Shown in pieces: positions 46,901 through 55,481 of a stretch of 64,000 nucleotides of DNA. The stretch covers positions 375,001 to 439,000 of the forward strand of contig CAJNDS010002163.1 of assembly GCA_905221605.1 (NCBI GenBank). The letters are read 5' to 3'. A program made the translations under genes and the position numbers. Position 1 is the stretch's first letter, and every line of letters begins with the position of its first letter. This DNA is from Symbiodinium natans. Lineage: Eukaryota > Sar > Dinophyceae > Suessiales > Symbiodiniaceae. The notes beneath the pieces were generated by a model. The model searched no databases. It saw only the letters and a program-made list of their open reading frames with translations, and was not told the DNA's origin.

Positions 46901-48058
46901 GAGTTTGGGATTAGGTTTATGGTTTTTTGGCTTGGAGTTTCAGGTCCCCTTGCCACTGTAAGTGTCTTCACGGCCGGGTCTTTCAACCCGATCATTCATG
47001 GTTCCTAGGCGCGCTTCGGACATCAGGAAGCCAGCCGGACTTGGTAGCCCAGTGAACCCTAAACCCTAAATCCTAAACCCTAAACCCTAAACCCTAAACT
47101 TTTTTGGTTTTTGGGTTCCTTCGTACAAGTAGCCGCCAGAAGGGTGCCCTTGTTAACAAGGTGAAATCGGGCCCTTACCTCAGAGGCAAGGCCCCACATC
47201 CTGTAGCAAGCCTTGAAGTTTTCATAAAGCCGATATGACCGAAACCCGCAACTCTATCTCCTTGTGTAAACCCTAAACCCTAAACCCTTAACCCTAAACC
47301 CTTAACCCTCGCGGCTTGTTTGGCTCGAGGAGGGTGCGGGGGCAGGAAGAACCCATCAGACGCCCCAAGAACCCTCGCGGTGCTGTGCGCCGACTTCTCA
47401 GCCTAGCTCCGTAGCCCTGGTTGCTTTAACAATAAGAATAATAGCAATGATAATAATAGCAATAGTAATAATAGTAATAATAATAAGAAGAATAGTAATA
47501 GTCATAGTCATAGTCATTGTCATAGTCATAGTCATAGTAATAGTCATAGTAATAGTCATAGTCATAGTCATAGTCATAGTCATAGTCATTGTCATAGTCA
47601 TAGTAATATTGTTAGTAAAAGTAATAGTAATAGTAATAGTAATGGTAATCGTAATAGTAATAGTAATCGTAATCGTAATCGTAATAGTAATAGAAAGAGT
47701 AATAATAGTACTCATAGTAATCATAGTACGGGAGCCTAGGATGTTGCCAGTAGTATCTCCTCGTAGATAGATAGCCACAAGAGAAATCTACCCAGGTTGC
47801 CCATTCTGATGAAACAGGCCGTTGTTTCCGGCTTTGCAGGTGGGAGTTCTTGTTGAGGGTTGAAGTCTAAGCTGGGTCGTCTCGAAACACTGTACAGCCT
47901 AGAGCTAGATTCATCATACCTTGTCTCGTACGTTTCGACAGGCCTCGGACGCTGTTACTGTTGAGCTGCAAACGTCTAGACAACTGCCTACCCTACAATG
48001 CCCTACAAAAAACGCTGAACTAGAAAGCTTAAACTGTAAGCCCAAATCCCAACTTTAG
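40923..48058 (+). CDS. candidate long gene with satellite-filled intron
   Basis: Candidate exons: about 40923-40970 ([14 protein letters not shown]), 41047-41094 ([16 protein letters not shown], donor GTGACA), 41380-about 41458 ([20 protein letters not shown]...), about 41658-41689, 41859-41927 ([15 protein letters not shown], donor GTAAGA), 41980-42030 ([17 protein letters not shown], donor GTGGGT), 47009-47043 ([11 protein letters not shown], donor = GTAGCC of element A4), 47346-47410 ([18 protein letters not shown]), 47796-47839 ([14 protein letters not shown], donor GTGGGA), 47898-47927 ([10 protein letters not shown], donor GTACGT) and a terminal exon 47942-48058 ([13 protein letters not shown]..., TAG). 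Joining the parts before and after the satellite block is inference; they may be two genes. No family recognised. Confidence 0.4.
42088..43568. repeat. three tandem 550-610-bp hairpin-rich units
   Basis: The unit beginning near GACATGGATG recurs at about 42101, 42709 and 43258 (spacing 608 and 549 bp); the third copy is cut off by the satellite at 43569. Each unit carries several imperfect palindromes of about 30 bp built on ATGCATTTT...GAAAAATGCAT, for example at 42129-42160, 42564-42596, 42831-42862, 43177-43204 and 43511-43541. Overlapping frames on both strands reuse the same palindromes and look artefactual. Confidence 0.92.
43580..46612. repeat. 3-kb satellite of about 75-bp monomers
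   Basis: Tandem monomers around the core GCTCATGATCGGAGACC, GGGAGACCAC and GCGCGTGACACCC. Two subfamilies: 43.6-45.0 kb with CCCTGTCGCTCATGATC linkers and alternating full and short monomers, and 45.1-46.6 kb with GGCCCCAATTGTGCTC linkers and CACAGGCCCGAGCGCG. Monomer length varies (roughly 55-90 bp). Long frames on both strands (up to 235 codons) are by-products of the repeat. Confidence 0.96.
47040..47163 (+). mobile_element. family A element split by a telomeric insertion (copy A4)
   Basis: CTTGGTAGCCCAGTG is interrupted after 15 bp by 45 bp of CCCTAAA units (47055-47099) and then resumes with TTTTTTGGTTTTTGGGTTCC and AGAAGGGTGCCCTTGTTAACA. The right terminus is decayed. Confidence 0.8.
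47425..47740. repeat. (AATAGT/CATAGT)n hexanucleotide microsatellite
   Basis: About 300 bp of TCATAG/TAATAG/TAATCG hexamers. The unit is a multiple of 3, so long Ile/Val frames (+) and Thr/Met/Ile frames (-) appear. It lies between candidate exons 47346-47410 and 47796-47839. Confidence 0.97.
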
Positions 48059-48194
48059 CAACACAAAAACAGACCCTAAACCCTAAACCACATGTCATTC
48101 ATGACTTTCTCTTTCGGTTTGCAGGGGTCTAGGTTTTTGGGTTTAGGGCTCTGGTTGGTACGTAGCTCCTGCTGAACCGTATTTGTTCAGACAG

Positions 48195-48887
48195 AATGGC
48201 AGTACTTCCGTGCCTTAGGGTGGCGCTGTCACCAAACTTACGCCTAGAACCCATCGACCTCAGCATTTCGGGAGGCTTATGGGTCTCCGAACCCGGAGTG
48301 AGCCCGAAGCTCTCATCCTGAACCCCCTCGAAAGAACCATTCTCAAGGGACCACATGGGAGACCCTTACAAGGGAGCTTAGGAGTTATTTATAGGGGTTA
48401 TGTAGGGGCTACTTAGGTATATAGGGGCTACATAAGGTATGATGTTCCAGGTTCGCATCCTGGGATCCTCGCTGCAGAGCCCCACAAGCAGCTGAAACTA
48501 TGAAGCGGCGGCCGAATCGAATTGTTTTCCAGCAAGCAAAGGTCAAGCCAGTGTACCGTGAACATGTGCCTTCACGGCCTCAAATGCTTTACAAGTCGCA
48601 TGCTTTCGTGACATGCTGTCGTGGGTCTTGTGCTCGCAGCCTTACCCTCGGGCCATAGATATGCGGCAACACATGTGGTTGACGTGTCAAGACTCATAGC
48701 CCACCCACACTTCCATCTGCAATCTATATATAGGGGTTACAGAGGGGAACAAGATTAAGGGTCCAACCTAGGGGTCCCTCCTTATACCCCTGAACATCCT
48801 GAACCCGAAACCATCGAAATGCTGAAGCCTCTAGGCCGTTTCGCTCAATCCTTCGCTGGCCTGCCAAAGTCGGACGCTCAAGAGTAG
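48195..48887 (+). CDS. candidate short gene with clear start exon
   Basis: Start exon 48195-48297: an ATG one base after a CAGACAG acceptor, MAVLPCLRVALSPNLRLEPI... to SEPG, donor GTGAGC (34 codons). Exon 48478-48565 reads APQAAETMKRRPNRIVFQQA... to REH, donor GTGCCT; 48640-48699 reads PYPRAIDMRQHMWLTCQDS then TAG, in phase with it across a 74-bp intron. A separate terminal candidate 48835-48887 (FAQSFAGLPKSDAQE, TAG) could be an alternative end, since 48640 also has a second open frame up to GTGGTT. At least one exon between 48297 and 48478 is missing, because phases do not match there. The hydrophobic, basic N-terminus could be a targeting sequence. No family recognised. Confidence 0.42.
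48356..48790 (+). mobile_element. family I element split by an exon-bearing segment
   Basis: The left half (48356-48440, GGGAGACCCTTACAAGGGAG...) and the right half (48722-48790, ...AAGATTAAGGGTCC and AGGGGTCCCTCC) align to consecutive halves of copy I1. The intervening 280 bp contains candidate exons 48478-48565 and 48640-48699. Confidence 0.6.
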
Positions 48888-49045
48888 GGCTTGGAGGGGG
48901 TTGGAACTCTCAGCCTACTGGTTGGGATGAGGCAAATAGGTATCGTGTATCCTCCCATAGATACCCAGTAAGGGGCTAACAACCCTGATATGGGACCTAG
49001 TTGCCCCATTACCTACTGAGAACCGGCAAGAAAACCTGGAACAAG

Positions 49046-51480
49046 AGCACTTTTGAAGAGATCGTGGTGCAGAACTCAGGGTTTAGGGCTTGTTCAGGGT
49101 TTAGGGCTTGTTCAGGGTTCGAAATGCTTGGTTGAGGCCCTTAGGGTTGAACCCCCCACCCCACCCCCCTCCCCCCATCCCCCCCTGCTAACACACAAGC
49201 GGCCTTTGTGGAGATCGCGGGTTTGGGGTAAGGGTTGCGAGGCGCTTGAGGTTCCGGTACATGGCCTAAGCAGTTTAAGGCACTGCGCAGATGATGCCAA
49301 ACAGAAGAGATTGGAATTTGGGGTGTAGAGTTTGGGATTTGGGGGGTAGGACTTGATGGGAGAGCTGGAGATTCTTAACTCCGAGCAGCCCTTTGTTGTT
49401 TAAGTAGGTGCACAGGCCCCCATATTTCAGGAGCTGTCTGCAGATAGCTCGAGGTAAAAGCCCTGCACCCCCAGACCCTAATAGAGGTGACTCCAGGTAA
49501 ACCTCAATTAATTCAGATTTCAGGCCAACCTCTTCAAGGATCCTGAACCTCAGTTTAGGGTTTAGGGTTTAGGGTTTAGAGTTTAGGGTTAAATTAGGGT
49601 TTAGGGTTTAGGGTTTAGGGTTTCTCAAGCTGTGGCCTAGAGGCTGCTAAGTGCGAACCTCGGTCTCAGGGCTTGGGGTTTAGACCCGAAATCCTCACTC
49701 CTAAGCCCGAACCCTAAAGCTCGTAAACCCCTATGAACACCGAACCTAACCAGACCCCAAATCCTCACTCCTAAACCCGAACCCTAAAAGTCGTAAACCC
49801 GAAAAAAAACCCGAACCCGAGCCGCAGGTACTCCGTACTCCGTTTCCATCTCCCGCCAAGGCGGGGGGGGGGGGGGGGGCAGACGACTGGTCAAAGCTGC
49901 GGGCCCTACTGGTGCTGAAGGGGTGGGGCAGCGACGACAGGTACCACGAAGCTTTGGGTTCTCTAACTTAGGGTCCCTTCTTGGGCCCCCTTGTAGCAAA
50001 GCACCTTATCAAAGGGATCCCCTGAACTACTATAGCCTTTTGAGGGCTGAGGGAAAGCCACCATGGAAGGGCAAGGGCAAGCTCGAGGTGGCCGAGTCTA
50101 CTCTTGAGCCACTTTTCAGGGACTTAGAGTACGCCCTTATTCCACGTTTTTGGGGGTTTAGGTTCCTTCATGATTCCCTTCAGACCCTAAAAGGGCACCC
50201 TTTCTTCTTGTTAGGATACTCTTGGGTCTAGGTTTTTCGGGCTTTGCCCTCCCTGACGGCATCCCACCCTCAAGCCCCAAAAGCGTGCCCTTGGGCTGGG
50301 TTTTGCTTTTGAGTTGCTCCACTCCGCTTGTAGTACAGTATGACTCTGAGATGAAAGACTAAGATGTCCAGAAAGGAAGCCTTCTGGGTAGTTTCCTAAA
50401 TTAGGGCCTTTTGAATACCCATTATACGGCGGCACTCTTTAACAGGATCCTAAAAAGGGACCCACCCTTATATTAAGTTACAACGAAGGGTCTTCGGGGT
50501 ACGCAGCCCATGTCGGCTCCCAGAGGCTGAAACTGAGTTGAGGCCTTGGAGGAGTGTCAAGGGGGCCATGGTTGGGTACACGCCACAGAAGCCTTCTCAG
50601 CCCCGTGAGCAGGCGCCGGCACCTCATCGTCGATTTCGGAAGACCCAGGAGGTGAGCCCAGTGGCCACAGAGTCTGCGCCGAAGGAACGCAAGGAGCTGG
50701 TGGCTGGAGATCCTGCGCCCATGGAAAGGGGCTTTGGTCAGGTCACCAAACGCGTGCGTTTCCTTGAAGAGCCGGAGGTCAGAGAAGTTGTCACCGATGA
50801 TGCTCAGGATCAGGATGTTAGCGAGGGCCTTGCAGGGCTCGTGGCACGTCGCCGCCAGCGGCTCATGCACCAAGATGAGCACCAGCTGGCAGAACAGTTC
50901 ACCGAAATCTTGCGGCACAGGAACCAAACTTCAACGATGCTCTTGTAGACTCGTAGAGACGGTCATTAGAGGCTGTGGACTGGGCGAGGCGGCCACATGC
51001 CACATCTCCAGTTCACTAAGTACATACTGTAGTTGGCCCTATTTTCCATGGCAGATGCTGCTTACGTGTTGTCTATTTATGTTTGAGGGTTCAGGGTGGG
51101 TTTAAGTTTGGGGGTCAGGATTTATGCAAGTGTTCTTGGCACACGCATCGGGGATCGTTGTTTTTTTGAAGACACATGTGCCAGAGCCTTTCTTGTCTCA
51201 CAATTGCCCCTGCTGCTCAGCGACTACACTACAACCTGATAACCCAACCCACACCCCAGCATCTAGAGGTAATCTTAAAGGGTGGGGGTGGGGAGACCAG
51301 GTCGGGGCAGGGGCAGGCGGTGCAGTCGACATTCGGGGAACCTCTAGGCATTGGGAAGAATACAGTGTGCCCTGTACAAGTATTTGTAAGCAGGTAGGCT
51401 GGCTGAATTCTCGATAGAGACATGCCACTGTAACATGGAGTTGCCTGGCTTCAGCTTGGTCTCTAAGACTCATCGAGGTA
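49046..51480 (+). CDS. candidate micro-exon cluster around a phase-consistent introner
   Basis: Candidate exons: about 49046-49078 (STFEEIVVQNS), about 49283-49318 (AKQKRLEFG), 49431-49453 (donor GTAAAA), about 49531-49560 (ANLFKDPEPQF), about 49636-49657, 49897-49940 (LRALLVLKGWGSDD, donor GTACCA), 50052-50145 and 50232-50272, 51221-51268 (RLHYNLITQPTPQHLE, donor GTAATC), about 51327-51364 (STFGEPLGIGKNT) and about 51450-51477. Exons 50052-50145 (KLEVAESTLEPLFRDLEYAL) and 50232-50272 (FSGFALPDGIPPS) join in phase over the 86-bp element intron 50146-50231. STFEEIVVQNSG is faintly reminiscent of thioredoxin-fold starts, but no catalytic CxxC was found. Gene boundaries are unclear. Confidence 0.33.
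50146..50231 (+). mobile_element. 86-bp introner-like element, family E (copy E2)
   Basis: A GT...AG interval starting GTTTTTGGGGGTTTAGG and ending ACTCTTGGGTCTAG, between two exons in the same phase. GTTTTT occurs at the start of the intron and again as the first bases of the next exon, which looks like a 6-bp target-site duplication. A related copy lies at 7022-7096. Confidence 0.7.
50568..50948 (+). CDS. charged open frame with RVxF-like motif
   Basis: ATG at 50568 opens 126 codons to TAG. Composition is protein-like (Glu/Arg/Gln-rich, few hydrophobics, likely disordered with a helical tail REVVTDDAQDQDVSEGLAG ... RRRQRLMHQDEHQLAEQF). TKRVRFLEEPE contains a KRVRF string that fits the RVxF docking motif for protein phosphatase 1, a known short linear motif; function here is inference. 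Upstream 50541-50597 is also open in a different frame up to a GTGAGC donor, so splicing may alter the N-terminus. A 149-codon frame on the opposite strand seems a shadow. Confidence 0.4.
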   Translation: MVGYTPQKPSQPREQAPAPHRRFRKTQEVSPVATESAPKERKELVAGDPAPMERGFGQVTKRVRFLEEPEVREVVTDDAQDQDVSEGLAGLVARRRQRLMHQDEHQLAEQFTEILRHRNQTSTMLL

Positions 51481-51576
51481 CCCCTAAACCCTAAACTCCA
51501 ACCCCAAACCCTAAACCCCCGACCAGGCCCGAAGCCCTAAACCCTAAACCCCAAACCTGTTGATGCCGGGTTAATA

Positions 51577-51690
51577 CGGGAGTTCCGAAACTAGGGGTAC
51601 CTTCTTGGGGTCCTTTTAAAAAGGGAACCCTACTACTTGGGATCTATATTAGGGATCCCAGGGTCCCTTATTTTCGTAAACCCCCATACA
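51577..51690 (-). mobile_element. family B element (copy B5)
   Basis: ACGGGAGTTCCGAAACTAGG to TATTTTCGTAAACCCCCATAC, inverted relative to B1. It lies 35 bp upstream of the exon at 51725. Confidence 0.7.
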
Positions 51691-51724
51691 TCTTTGGGGT
51701 GCAATCCCGCGATCTGAGCGGCAG

Positions 51725-53401
51725 ATATGGGGCAACGCATTTGGAGGCCTTCTTGGCGAATTCTTTAATGAGCCATCTTGGGCATTTATCAATGGGGTCC
51801 CCTCAGAAAGGGTTTAGGGTTTAGAGTTAGGGCTTAGGGTTTGGGTTTTAGGGGTTTAATGGCCTAGGGGTTTAGGGGCTTCCACCTGTTTTGATGGGTC
51901 CTTGGAGGTGGAAGGCTGCAGGAGCGAGCCCAAGACCCGAAACTCCGTGGTAGAGGGCTTAGGGTTTAGGGCTTAGGGCTTTGGGCTTTGGGCTTTAGGG
52001 TTTAGGGTTTAGGGTTTAGGGTTTAGGGTTTAGGGAGATCGCTGAGCGGGGGATCCCTTGGCTTGGTAATTTGTGGTCGCTTGAGAGTAGGTTGAAGCTC
52101 AAGACTTCCAGTCAGAATCTGCCCAGTCGACAGCCCGTGACTGAACCTGTATAGCCTAAACCCTGCAGGATCACAAAAAGCAAAAGTCTTCGGGCTTAGG
52201 GCTTGGAGGGCTATTCAGGGTTTAGGAACGGGCCATCCCATCTTACCAACACTGCTCAGCCCCAACCTTTAGCGGAGTGAGATTCTGTCGGCGGCAGATT
52301 CCGTGTGGGAGGCTTTGTTGAAGAGCTTGCTAATTCTTCGTAGGAAGCTGGGGAAGTTTTTAGGTATCTCTCATCCCCGTATATAGGCCCTTGTCCAAGG
52401 ATTATTTAGGGGTCACCTACATGCCCCAAATCCGTAAACGAAAGTAGCAAGGCTGTTTTGCCGCTGGCACTGCACATGCTGGGCTGGCCGATTGCCTTAC
52501 GGCATGCGCATCGTGCCGCACTGCAAGGCTGAGGTTTAGGGTTTGGGGTTTAGTGTTTAGGGTTTAGCTAGGGTTTAGGGTTCAGGGTTTAGGGTTTAGG
52601 GTTTAAGGGTTTAGGGTTTAGGGTTTAGGGTTTAGGGTTGACGGTCTATAGGACCTCGGATGTAGAGCCTTGTGGGGTTCGACCGCTTCTCACCTTGTTG
52701 CGAGGATTTTCGCAGAAAGGCCCGGGAACCTTGCGTAGCCGAAGCCTGCAACCCAAAGGGCTTACCCCGAAACCCTACACCTTGGTAGCCCAGAGGTACC
52801 CTTTTCCCTTTTTTTGGGTTCAAGGCTTCCTGATAAATTAACCAACCCAAAAAGGGTGCCCTTATTGTAAGAGGGTTACTGGGCTGCCAAGGAACCATAA
52901 ACCCCAAACCCTAAACCCTAAACCCTAGTACCGGAACCCAGAATACTTATTTCCCCTTTCTATGCTGTGTGTGTGTGTACGTATATATATATATATATAT
53001 ATAAACCTATAGAAGGGTGCTTCCCAAAATAGACTCCGCCTGTACCCCAACTAGAATAGAATCCCCTCAAAGGGGCCCCCTAAAAGGGTACCGACCCCCA
53101 ATATAGATCCCCCAACAGTAGGATTCCCTTATAGTAAGGACCCCCAATGAGGTACCCCCACCCCCCAATTTCGGAAACCCCCATATAGATCCCTAAAGCC
53201 TAAACCCTAAACCCTTAGCCCTAAACCCTAAACCCACATACACATACATATAGGTATATACATCTGCAGGTGTACTAATGTTTGTTTTTTGAGTCAGTGC
53301 TTGCGGGGTCCGGGCCGACGTTCCCAGCTGAACAGCATCAGAGCCTCGGATTTAAGGAAAAAATGCCCCCGGAAATGCGACAGGGACCCCGAAAGCCCTG
53401 A
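51725..53401 (+). CDS. candidate multi-exon gene, product unknown
   Basis: Candidate exons: 51725-51796 (IWGNAFGGLLGEFFNEPSWA...; hydrophobic; unspliced it stops in a TTTAGGG-derived TAG at 51817), 51922-51949 (ERAQDPKLR, donor GTAGAG), about 52111-52135 (SESAQSTA), about 52295-52340 (FRVGGFVEELANSS), 52448-52512 (KAVLPLALHMLGWPIALRHA), about 52662-52700, about 52731-52750 (KGPGTL) and a terminal exon 53298-53401 (PAEQHQSLGFKEKMPPEMRQ..., TGA). Elements A5 and B6 and a (TA)n tract lie in the last introns. Order and membership are tentative and no domain was recognised. Confidence 0.35.
52530..52638 (+). repeat. TTTAGGG array
   Basis: Canonical and interrupted TTTAGGG units between candidate exons of the 51.7-53.4 kb cluster; one TTTAAGGG octamer is present. 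Confidence 0.93.
52791..52891 (+). mobile_element. family A element (copy A5)
   Basis: CTTGGTAGCCCAGAGGTACC to GGTTACTGGGCTGCCAAG; the internal sequence is nearly identical to A3. Confidence 0.85.
53023..53187 (+). mobile_element. family B element (copy B6)
   Basis: A longer, apparently composite copy with two ATAGATCCCC blocks. The right end is CAATTTCGGAAACCCCCATAT. Confidence 0.65.
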
Positions 53402-53542
53402 GTCGGGTTTGGGGTTTGGGGTTTGGGGTTTGGGGTTTAGGGTTTAGGGTTTAGGATTTCTTGTTTGCAGGGTGCAGGGTCTCTGGTGTAGAATGTGGGG
53501 TGCATGTAGGGTTTAGGGTCGATTGTTGGGCTTCCGGCGCAG

Positions 53543-53593
53543 GACGTCGACCCCCGAGCCCCTGAACATTTCAACCCAAAGAGAAGACCCTAA
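53543..53593 (+). CDS. isolated terminal exon candidate
   Basis: After GGCGCAG the frame reads DVDPRAPEHFNPKRRP and ends in TAA. Dispersed repeat family F copy 2 begins 9 bp later (53602-53718). Whether it belongs to the preceding cluster or is an alternative end is unknown. Confidence 0.3.
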   Translation, partial: DVDPRAPEHFNPKRRP

Positions 53594-53601
53594 GCTGACG
53601 T

Positions 53602-53718
53602 GCTCTTTGTAGGGCTTCGCTGTAACTTTAGATCCTTAGCCTTTTTGGGTTTATTGGGTTTCTTAATAAGGCAGCAAAAACTTTAGTTGTTTTTACCACC
53701 CTCCTAAGTGCAGCCAAG
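53602..53718 (+). repeat. dispersed repeat family F (copy 2)
   Basis: Matches 8412-8526, with GTAACTTTAGATCCTTAGCC and the shared TTTGGGTTTATTGGGTTTCT. Confidence 0.65.
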
Positions 53719-53902
53719 CCTGCTGATCCTCATCCTTCTCACATCCTGCACTCTTGGTATCTCTTGGTATTTAGGGTCGAGGGTTTGGGGTTTCAGGTTT
53801 CGGGTTTAGGGTGCAAGGTTCCTTTGACTCCGAAAACGCTACAATCTAAAGCCTGAACCCTATATCTGAAACCAGAAGCCCCGATTTTCCAAAAGCCAAC
53901 AG

Positions 53903-54347
53903 GTGTGGCACATGGCATGGCCTTCCTGCCGTGGACTTTACTCGCACTCCTCAGCCTAGGCTGGTCCAAGTTGTTCAGGGTTTAGGTTTGTGGGCGCGTG
54001 TCGTCACACTATGCCATGCACTGGCTTGTTGTCAAGGACATGAACTTATATAAGTTACTAGATTATGTACTGTACATCTGCAAGTGAAGCATCTCAGCTT
54101 CAAGGCAGCACTGCTTTCATGGCATGGTAACTCAAACTGTGGGATTTAGAGGTTGCGGTCATCAACAGCAACGCCGTGCACTCTAGCTCGGGTTGGGGAA
54201 GTTTCAAGGCTTCGAAGTGCACCCACCCCAAACCCCTGGACCCAAAACCCTGTGGCGGCTGTGGCGTCTAGGGATGCTTGGAGCGATGAGGTTGGCGTGC
54301 GATTCCAGAGTGACCTCCTACACCCCAAGTATGGGAAGGGAGCCTAA
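53903..54347 (+). CDS. candidate small secreted or membrane protein
   Basis: Start exon 53903-53969: ATG at 53917 (another ATG at 53912 is out of frame) after a CAACAG acceptor, reading MAFLPWTLLALLSLGWS, a good signal peptide or signal anchor, donor GTTGTT. Candidate middle exon 54098-54126 (donor GTAACT). Terminal exon 54272-54347 reads DAWSDEVGVRFQSDLLHPKY then GKGA and TAA. Phases between the three do not all agree, so an exon is probably missing. No family recognised. Confidence 0.38.
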
Positions 54348-54597
54348 GCCCTAAACCCTAAACCGTAAACCGGTATGTACCAGACTTCTTGGGAATATTG
54401 CAGCCCCTGAAAAGGCCCAGGATTGCTGTCTAAGCCCAATGAGGGTTGCCGTTCAGAGCCAGGGATGCCAGGTTTGAAAGGGCCCCCGAGCTTCCTGGCG
54501 TTTGGGGTTTAGGGTTTAGGGTTTAGGGTTAGGGTTTAGGGTATAGGGTTTAGGGTTCTCAAGGCCTACTCGGGGGTCTTGGCAAAATACACAAAAA

Positions 54598-55368
54598 ATG
54601 CGAAAGGACAATGAGAACACCCCGCACGTAAATAGTTCCCAGCACCTGTCTGGGAGGCCCTCCCCGTTGTTTAAAGTCGCACGAGCTACAAGCAGTAAGG
54701 GTTTCGGGTTTAAGGTTTAGGGTTTAGGGTTTAGGGTTTAGGGTTTATGGTTTTTGTTGTGGGGTAGAAGGCCTAAGGCTGCTCTGAGGCAACTTGACAC
54801 CTTGGGAGAGCGTGAAGGAAACACCTGCAACTTGCTTTGTGCCTTTCTGGTTCTGCTTCTTTTGTCCTTGTAGTGGTTCCCTTGTAAAGTAGCCAGCCCA
54901 AAAACGTGTGCCCTGTTTCTGATATGGTTACTGGGCTACCAAGTTGCTGATACTTGTTGCACGCACTTGCACTTGAGAGAAACCATCGTTGGGTGGATCT
55001 GGTTGGGTGTACTCTTGCAGTGAGCTGTGCCCAACATGTCGGTGCTTTACTTTACGGCAGCTAAGCCACCCCAGAAAGCCCAACACCTAATGACCTAATG
55101 ATAAAGAAAAAAATGCCTTGATTAGGTCTATGAAAGTCCTTATTTTGAGCTCATGTAGGCCTTAATAATTTGAATAGGGTCTTGGGGGGTTATTATCGTT
55201 TTTGTATATAGGGTCCAGAAGCGAATAAGACTAGTAATCATTCCGACAGGCTGTTGTGCAAGCTAGGCTTCTGAACCCAAGCAGCAAGAGGCTCTGTCTC
55301 GGTCCGAGAGAGCTTGGAAGAGTTCAATGACGAGGCGCCACCCTTCAAACCCTTTAAACCCGAATTAA
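54598..55368 (+). CDS. candidate micro-exon cluster with start codon at 54598
   Basis: ATG at 54598 reads MRKDNENTPH up to the donor GTAAAT. Further candidates: about 54631-54655, about 54777-54870 (AALRQLDTLGEREGNTCNLL, then a hydrophobic stretch), 54944-about 54995 (ADTCCTHLHLRETI, acceptor from element A6), a segment near 55039 (MSVLYFTAAKPPQKAQHLMT, TAA, open in an alternative frame as well), and 55267-55368 (ASEPKQQEALSRSERAWKSS..., TAA). The stretch 55090-55250 is AT-rich without coding signal. No family recognised and more than one gene is possible. Confidence 0.32.
54867..54943 (+). mobile_element. family A element, internally deleted (copy A6)
   Basis: CCTTGTAGTGGTTCCCTTGT to GGTTACTGGGCTACCAAG. 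The segment between GTAG and GGTTCCC is missing relative to A3. Its AG is the acceptor of the candidate exon at 54944. Confidence 0.7.
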
Positions 55369-55481
55369 TAAACCCTAAACCCTTAACCCTCAACCCTCCA
55401 CCCTCAACCCTAGATCCTAGACCCTAAACCCTAAACCCTAAACCGTAAACCCTAAACCCTATTTGTTGCCTTTGCTGCAAG

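Noticed and set aside
47398-47778. Ile/Val and Thr/Met-rich frames on both strands
   Set aside because: Product of a hexanucleotide microsatellite whose unit length is a multiple of three.
48447-48470. CCAGG-TTCGCAT-CCTGG, a perfect tRNA T-arm-like stem-loop
   Set aside because: No matching acceptor stem, D arm or anticodon arm within 80 bp upstream; a single 5-bp stem is too little evidence for a tRNA or tRNA-derived SINE.
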